From Nymphalis io (lineage: Eukaryota > Arthropoda > Insecta > Lepidoptera > Nymphalidae), in the NCBI RefSeq assembly GCF_905147045.1, contig NC_065899.1, positions 632,501 through 696,500 of the forward strand: a stretch of DNA of 64,000 nucleotides, in the 5' to 3' direction. The position numbers and the translations under genes were made by a program. This document shows, one piece after another, positions 57,673 to 64,000 of this stretch. Positions within the stretch are counted from its first letter, which is position 1; each line of letters begins with the position of its first letter. Under the pieces are notes generated by a model that saw nothing but the letters and a program-made list of their open reading frames with translations, did no database searches and had not been told where the DNA came from.

Positions 57673-59106
57673 ATATCATGATATAGACCACTAGAACACC
57701 TCGATGCTACAACAAAATTTTTAATTTATCATTTTAATCGCTTGAATTAAAAAAACATTTGGGAAAATTCTGAATGAATTTAAAATTGACATATATATAC
57801 GTGAAGGTTGATCTCTACCGTATATTGGATACAGAAAAGCTTTTAGAACACTTCAGAGCGGAAAAGGTATTCATGATTTCCAGGAAAATTCAAAATTTCA
57901 GATATATTTTTCACACAAGGATTATTCAAATAATAAGTATCAAGGAAAATCCGCTTAAAGGGGAAAATGATTAGCAGCGGTTTCGAACGAATTAACATAC
58001 CTCTTCGCGACCTTTAGCCGCAGTGTAATCAACATTAGCATACACCTTATCGAGCCTATAACACACGGTAAAAATATTTTGAATTAAATAGGCTTATATA
58101 TGACTTATTTATACTAACATTAACGTATTTTATATCGTGTTAAATGGGCAATATTTGTATATTTTATTTGATTTCTCGCAAAGGGATCTAACGGTAAAGT
58201 ACTAGCAAAGCGGCTCCTACACGTGGAAATCAGTCTGTGACAAAAATCACTTAAAATCGTCAATTTTAACGTAAGTTATATATGTATAATTAATATAGAC
58301 ATTATATATGAATTATATATATAAAATATTTATTTGTTTGTTTTGATTCTTGCCAGCCATATTACCTCAAAAAGGGGCAGTTATTTTAAAATCACAGAGA
58401 GACACTTACATTCCATTTTTTAATGAGATGAATGAATGAATGATAAAAATAAATTAATATTTTAGGTAAACTAACGAACTAATAATGTATACCCAATATG
58501 TAATTTTGTCCAAAAAGTCTAAAAACCTGCCAAAAATTATTATAATATATTTGAATGAATTTAAGAACGTTTTACATTTATGTATATTTTTTATCTATGC
58601 TTATTCAAGTTTGTAAGAGGACTCTTATATATACATTTAACCCTTATGTATAAGAATTAACGGGAAGATTTAGTTAACGTATCATTAAGATTTTATAATT
58701 AAAGACATTCAACGAAAACATTTTCATTTCGTTGATTTGAATGAATATAAAACTTTAAAGCAACTGGAAAATTATAAAGAGAAAAACTCGTAAAAAGAAA
58801 CATTATAGTTTTGATACAAATACGGAAACAGAGGGTCGTTAACGCGAACACTCCAGCGAGAGTACTCCGGGCCGCTCGATAAACATAAATTAATTCGCAT
58901 AAAACATTAAAAACACCCTGAACGGTATGTTGAGCGCCTTTTTAAATATTTCAGAGGATACACGGCGTTTGTAAACGGGATTGGGTGTGAAAAGCGCGCT
59001 GGGAGCACTTTGTTTCGTTATTCGGACATGAACAGACTTGTTACGTTAGCCACATAAACGATTAATAGCTTAATGTGATTATATACATATATTTCATTTT
59101 ATCTAA
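57673..59106. other. Non-coding stretch
   Basis: No gene. 58830-59000 is GC-richer and repeat-free (actccagcgagagtactccg; gatacacggcgtttgtaaac; aaagcgcgctgggagcactt) and could be a conserved or regulatory block. Confidence 0.4.
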
Positions 59107-59260
59107 TATAATAATAATATCCTGGGACATTTTTCACACACGGCCATCTGATCCCAAATTAAGCTTGTACAGAGCTTGTACTATGCAAACCAGACAACTG
59201 ATATACTACATATACTATTTTTCTTTTGTAAATACATAGATAATTGCACCCACATTATAC
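59107..59260 (-). repeat. S3 SINE, 3' half
   Basis: aataataatatcctgggaca, acacggccatctgatcccaa and aaaccagacaactgatatac match S3 read backwards; the tRNA-like head is missing. gcttgtac is duplicated inside (agcttgtacagagcttgtac). Confidence 0.8.
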
Positions 59261-59344
59261 CCATGTCTACTTGAAGACAAAAGATGCGTGATGATGAGTG
59301 ATGACTGCGACAGTCAGGATGAGATTACCATACACATGTAGTAT

Positions 59345-59645
59345 GGACCGATTTCGGGTACATCTATTCTTAAAGGTGACTAAACGACTGCAAATGCTAC
59401 ATATTTTATCGCACATGTGTGTGCGTACACACAGATGCACTTCGTAATCCGATGGGCTCTCAGATTTCCTCACTCTCATAATCTAATGGAATAACTGATC
59501 TGCGTGCTCTCCGAGACACAAGAGTGTCACGTACAGTATTTAAAAAAATATATCTGAATAATGTTTTAATAGCCCGACTGGGTTTTGAACCCAGTTTTCC
59601 AGGATCTATATATCTATATCATATAAGCTAGATGACTCGCCCAAC
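59345..59645 (-). repeat. S4 SINE, degraded long variant
   Basis: ggaccgatttcgggtacatc, cacatgtgtgtgcgtacaca, actctcataatctaatggaa, gcccgactgggttttgaacc and ccaggatc follow S4 in reverse. Confidence 0.65.
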
Positions 59646-59811
59646 GCTAAATGATAGGAATGAGGTTACCGTATTAATTAGAGACAATAATTAATTAAGA
59701 CCTTGATAATATATTGACTATTAACTGCGTAGTGTAAACTTATATTTAATTCTACTTGTGCAATAAATAATTAATTAATAATAATTAATACCAATGTCCT
59801 CTCGATCGAAT

Positions 59812-59830
59812 TATATATATATATATATAT
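59812..59830. repeat. (TA)n microsatellite
   Basis: About nine TA units. Confidence 0.9.
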
Positions 59831-59897
59831 TGTGAATTATCGGATCGTAGACTCGGCGCATTATTGCATAGGTGTACTATGTAATGTTACCTAACCT

Positions 59898-60002
59898 TGG
59901 TGTAGAGCTTTGTGCAAGCTCATCTGGTTAGGTACCACTCACTCATCAGATATTCTACCGCAAAACAACAGTAATGACCACTTACCATCATTCATACTCG
60001 AA
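59898..60002 (+). repeat. S2 repeat with large internal deletion
   Basis: The S2 start (gagctttgtgcaagctcatc, cactcatcagatattctacc, aaaacaacagta) joins directly to the 3' motif atgaccacttaccatca. About 170 bp is missing. Confidence 0.7.
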
Positions 60003-60626
60003 ATATATGTAACAAACTGTTAATATTTGTGGGTAAATCTGACAACCGCATTTTACACCGATTCCGCCTAACCCTTATTTATATGTTTTTTTTCACGCCT
60101 GGTCGCGGAGACAATACGGAATACCGATATTTATTCATAATTATCTTGTAAAATTACGAACTAAATAATTAGAAACGCATAGTTATAAACATAGTTTCGT
60201 TTGATGTCACGGAAAATATAAGTAATCGAAAACTCATATAAATACATAGAAAATATCTCAATAGTGAAACGATGACATTTATTTAATTAGCAAAGGTCTA
60301 TTAACGAATACATATATGTATATATCTCCGTAGTCTATTTAAAAAATCATACCATAAATAATCAGTCGCGTTGTTAGAATGGCACAAGAATCATTTTAGA
60401 ATTTTCAGCCAGAGTTAAAAATCGTTTACGAGGGCGTTAATTGGTCTTTTCGTGAAGCATTTGATTGATCACCGAGCGACGTACGTTTTAATTGCAGTCC
60501 AAGAGATTCTTCTTCTCTTCGTAATGGCTGAAACTAATTCTCTCTAAATCAGACTTTTGTCACATTTTAAAAATAAAAGGTTATAATCTGTTTTAAGATT
60601 TATCAATTCATACATTTCTTAAAATA
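60003..60626. other. Non-coding stretch
   Basis: No gene or repeat recognised. Confidence 0.4.
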
Positions 60627-60860
60627 GGTAAGCGGAATGACAAATTGGCCACCTATTGGTAATTGGTCACAGCCAATATACATTTGTACTGTAAGAAATT
60701 TTAACCAGTCCTTAGATCAATGCACCACCGCCAATTTTGGTAACTAAGGTTAATAATTAACTAAGGTTAATAATTATTTAAGGTTAATATTCCTGGTGCC
60801 TGGCTCAATTACCCTTAAAATCGGAACACACCGATACATAACATATTTATATTAAGCGGT
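60627..60860 (-). repeat. S2 repeat, degraded, with 17-bp tandem
   Basis: aataggtaagcggaatgaca, ggccacctattggtaattgg, tgcaccaccgccaattttgg and cccttaaaatcggaacacac follow S2. Inside, taactaaggttaataat is present twice exactly (60741-60757, 60758-60774) plus a worn third unit. Confidence 0.65.
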
Positions 60861-62090
60861 AGACAACAGATCAAAAGATTAATGTTATACTAACATAATT
60901 ATCAACAAATAATATTATACTTAAATAATTGACTGCTTTGAAAGAAGTGTTGATTACCTGTAAAAAACGAAAAAAATATATTTATTTTATTTGGTTTACA
61001 AAAACATGTTAATATCTATTCAAAATATTTGTTAAACACACTTCTATTTCTACTTTTCGAATGAAGTTACATTGGAAAAGTAGAAATATATACATATTCA
61101 TATATAAATATACTAAATAAAGAGAAATATAACTTAAAATAATGGCCATATACACAAATAAAGTTGTAACTTCGTATAGAAAACGAAATAGCTAAATTCG
61201 GTCAGAAGCGACATTGTAAGCTTAAATGATCAGTGATTTATTCATATTATTGTTAATATTTTATACTGCTGGCAACAAAAAAGGCTTCTTATATTAAGAT
61301 CATATATGTACCAATGCATAAAACAAATCGTTTTAAACATCGCATAATTCCTTCAACAGTGTTGATGTTATTCCAAGCTATATACCAATTTTGATAAAGT
61401 ACAAATTATAAACAAATATAATTCTATATGATGTATAAAATTTCGAAAGATTTATAGTAATCGATATTACTTCAACGGAAGGTGCAAACTACTAATCGTA
61501 AATTTACTCCTTGCATAAACAAATCGAGTTTAACGAGGCCCGCAAATTCGGGATTATATTTGTTTTAGGTACATCGAATTCAGTTATTTAAACATAATAT
61601 TTGCTCAACGTAGCGGCGCTCCGGAAATATTACGCAAATATATTGATAAAAATTCAATTCTTTTCGTTTAGCAACGTTTAGTTGAAAATATTAAAATGAA
61701 CGCATCAACTTCGCAATTCATATTTAAATGGATTAGCTTGTGCTTTGTGGAACGTCGACTTTTTAAAAATTAGGTTAAAAATCATAAAGTTTAAACGCAA
61801 AAGCAACTTTTATTGAGTTACTTATAAGGATAAAACGTGTGTAACAGTTTCAATGACAATTTATTCTGCAACTTTAATGTGTATGTGAAACGTTACTGAC
61901 AAATAATCTGTCACTAAAGCAAATTTAAATCAAACCCGAATAAAACATACACCAAAACCTTCCTTATGAATTGCTCCGTTCAATGGCGGAATACCATATG
62001 AAAATCTGTTCTGTACTTTTGAGTTTATTACGTTCAGACTGGGAGACAGATGCGGCGGGGCACCTTCTTTTATGTGGTAATTTTATCTAT
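60861..62090. other. Non-coding, very AT-rich stretch
   Basis: No gene or repeat recognised. Confidence 0.4.
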
Positions 62091-62094
62091 TTAC

Positions 62095-62112
62095 ATATAT
62101 ATATATATATAT
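62095..62112. repeat. (TA)n microsatellite
   Basis: About nine AT units. Confidence 0.9.
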
Positions 62113-62167
62113 TTTACTCAAAAAAGAACATCTTATTCACTTTTACTGCTTAAATTTCAACGGAGAA

Positions 62168-62475
62168 ATTTAAAAACAACAATACTGTCCTCAAAAATAC
62201 GCAGGACATATTATGGTACATAAGTGTTTGCGCAAACACAAAAGCGTTGCTCTGTTTCCACACTCTCATAACCCGATGGACCGAATCCGACATGAAACCG
62301 ACCGACCAGAAAGATTTCAGTAAGAAGGCAAACTTTACGTGTTTTCCGAGGTACGAGAGTAAACTCTTCTTCTAAGCTTCGGACTACTACTGAAAGAAAA
62401 CTTATAGAGTTTGTACCAAGGTTTTCGGGATCTGCAGTATTATAAGAAAGCCACTAGTCCAACGAGGCAATCATC
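62168..62475 (-). repeat. S4 SINE, degraded long variant
   Basis: gcaggacatattatggtaca, taagtgtttgcgcaaacaca, cactctcataacccgatgga, cgaccagaaagatttcagta and agccactagtccaacgaggc. The head end is the best preserved. Confidence 0.7.
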
Positions 62476-63666
62476 CAGATCAGTTATTTACAACACACCA
62501 TCATGCGTCATTCACGTTTCAAGTCGAAGTAAAACAATACAAAGAGATTATTATTGTTTGGGCGTAAAACATCTGATGGTGGCAGCTATCAAAGCCCAAC
62601 ACAAAGTAGTTTTAAAATTAATGAGCATTTGAATTTAAATTAAATATGAGCTCTCCGAAAGCTGAACTCTATAAATAAACAATTTATAGCCACTTTATTA
62701 TCTTTTACACGCAGCTGCTGAAACCTTTGTCTCCGAACGGTTTTGAAAATAATAGACTATTAGATTCATGCGTCTTGAAATAGATCATGGTATATACAAT
62801 TGAGGCAAAAAAACTTTATAATTAAAATTTAATCAACACTTATTTAAATAATAGATGAAACATGGGTAAGTAGACTACAACATACAAGTACCACCGTTTT
62901 TGGTTGTCGTTGGAAAATGCATTAACGCATTAAGCGTGAGACGTGGGTTTGGTATCACTGGGCAAGTGCCAGGTTACTCACTAAATACCAGCGGTACTCT
63001 ATGTTTCTAAAATATCGCCCGCCATAGGATCTTTTAGGCATTCCATCGTAAACTAGTCACCCCTACCGAGCAGTGATAGTGCGAAAACTCGGATTTCCTG
63101 TTTTGAGAGTGAAATAACAAGAGCACTCGTGTTAGCACATACTTGTGCTTTGTTATATGTCCCGTGCCAATAGCTAATCTCCTTTAAGACTGACCACCAT
63201 AGCTTAATAGATCAGGGAGACATTACCAATTTAAGATTTTTTTATTAATTATTATTTTCAAGCATATTATATAGTTGACAATTTCACGTCCTAAAGTTTA
63301 CGAAACCTTTTGTAAATATCAGAGTAATGGTGGAATGAACAAATTACTAAACAGCCTGAAAAGGCTTGATGTTGCTAAATAGCGTCATTAAAAATCCTCT
63401 GATACTTTGTAGACCAAACTTCAGGCTAGATTTACGGTTATGACCAACCCTTTCGGGATTAGTCACTTTTGTAGATGCTTACTTTTAACCAAAGATCCGA
63501 CTGTTTTATTTAAAAGAATATTTGCTAAGAAATTTTAATATTTGAAGTGCTGTCATCTCGACTGACAGCTGGTTTATGAAGTTGACAATGAGTTGACAAC
63601 ACAGGTCGTTTAATTATTTATAATCATTTATTTTAAAACGTTATTTATATATTGTATATATTGTAT
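62476..63666. other. Non-coding stretch
   Basis: 62930-63000 (agacgtgggtttggtatcac) may be a worn tRNA-type SINE head. Nothing else recognised. Confidence 0.35.
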
Positions 63667-63690
63667 TATATATATATATATATATATATA
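63667..63690. repeat. (TA)n microsatellite
   Basis: About twelve TA units. Confidence 0.95.
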
Positions 63691-64000
63691 CGTCGGGACA
63701 TCAGAAGGGCCTTTAAAATGACCTTGGCTGTTGTCCTCCATAGTGGGCGTGATGATGGTGGAATATCCGAAATAAAGACACGTTTTAATTGTTCAGTAAA
63801 CTGTTATTTAATTTCCCAGTATAATTACACAAAATATAATACGGTAAGGTTGATTAACTTGGATTGAGAGCCAAAAGGTTAGAAAGTGTGTGCCTCGTGT
63901 GACGGTGACAAATGAATGATCCGCTGTCAGCACGTTTGACGACACACTACCCTATTCGGGATTACCCGCTCTTAAAATAATTATTTTATCACAAATAACT
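63691..64000. other. Non-coding stretch at window end
   Basis: GC-richer than average at the start (cgtcgggacatcagaagggc) and near 63900-63950. The open frame through the microsatellite is not convincing as a gene. Confidence 0.35.

Overview
The window is insect nuclear DNA, most probably a butterfly (Lepidoptera, perhaps a nymphalid). It is AT-rich and crowded with short interspersed repeats of the kind I know from butterfly genomes. It has no bacterial-style operons, CRISPR arrays or dense coding. The species call is inference from recognised repeat types; nothing in the window names the organism.

Almost all recognisable content is mobile-element DNA. I grouped the repeats by comparing copies inside the window. 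S1 is a tRNA-headed SINE of about 300 bp with an A-box/B-box head, ending in short tandem bases after ...ggctgttactgt; it resembles the Metulj type described in Heliconius. S2 is a family of about 290 bp ending in ...cttaccatcaggtggcccatatgctcgtccgcc plus an A-rich tail, with no convincing Pol III boxes. S3 is a tRNA-Glu-like SINE of about 260 bp with an (ATT)n tail. S4 is another tRNA-Glu-like SINE of 200-310 bp. There are also a MITE-like family with 15-bp terminal inverted repeats, several low-copy tail fragments and microsatellites.

The best protein-coding sequence is a 5'-truncated non-LTR retrotransposon (LINE-A, minus strand, about 46533-49150). It carries the end of an endonuclease domain and a complete-looking reverse transcriptase, broken by one in-frame stop. 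It sits inside an older S4 SINE. A 208-bp copy of its 3' end, with a single mismatch, lies at 53225-53432. Two other LINE families are present as 3' fragments: LINE-C at 42331-43171 on the minus strand, and LINE-B at 52923-53110 on the plus strand, just before the LINE-A fragment.

Layout: 1-9400 is sparse, with S2, S4 and S3 copies. 9442-10118 is an S1/MITE/S1 cluster. 11.6-21.3 kb is a dense mosaic of S2, S3 and S4. 21.3-27.7 kb is mostly unannotatable, but holds one candidate host exon on the minus strand (23888-24028) with a GC-rich, CRE-containing segment upstream. 27.7-36 kb has composite and degraded repeats plus a 103-bp direct duplication. 36-42 kb is sparse. 42.3-54.3 kb is the LINE-rich core, including an exact 160-bp direct repeat. 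54.3-64 kb is sparse again, with SINE fragments and (TA)n runs.

Apart from the candidate exon I found no convincing host gene, true tRNA gene or rRNA. The window therefore looks intergenic or like large introns. The functional link I can support is between elements: S2, LINE-A and, more weakly, LINE-B share a 3'-terminal motif, and in LINE-A it lies in a strong hairpin. This suggests that S2 is mobilised by, or derived from, such LINEs.
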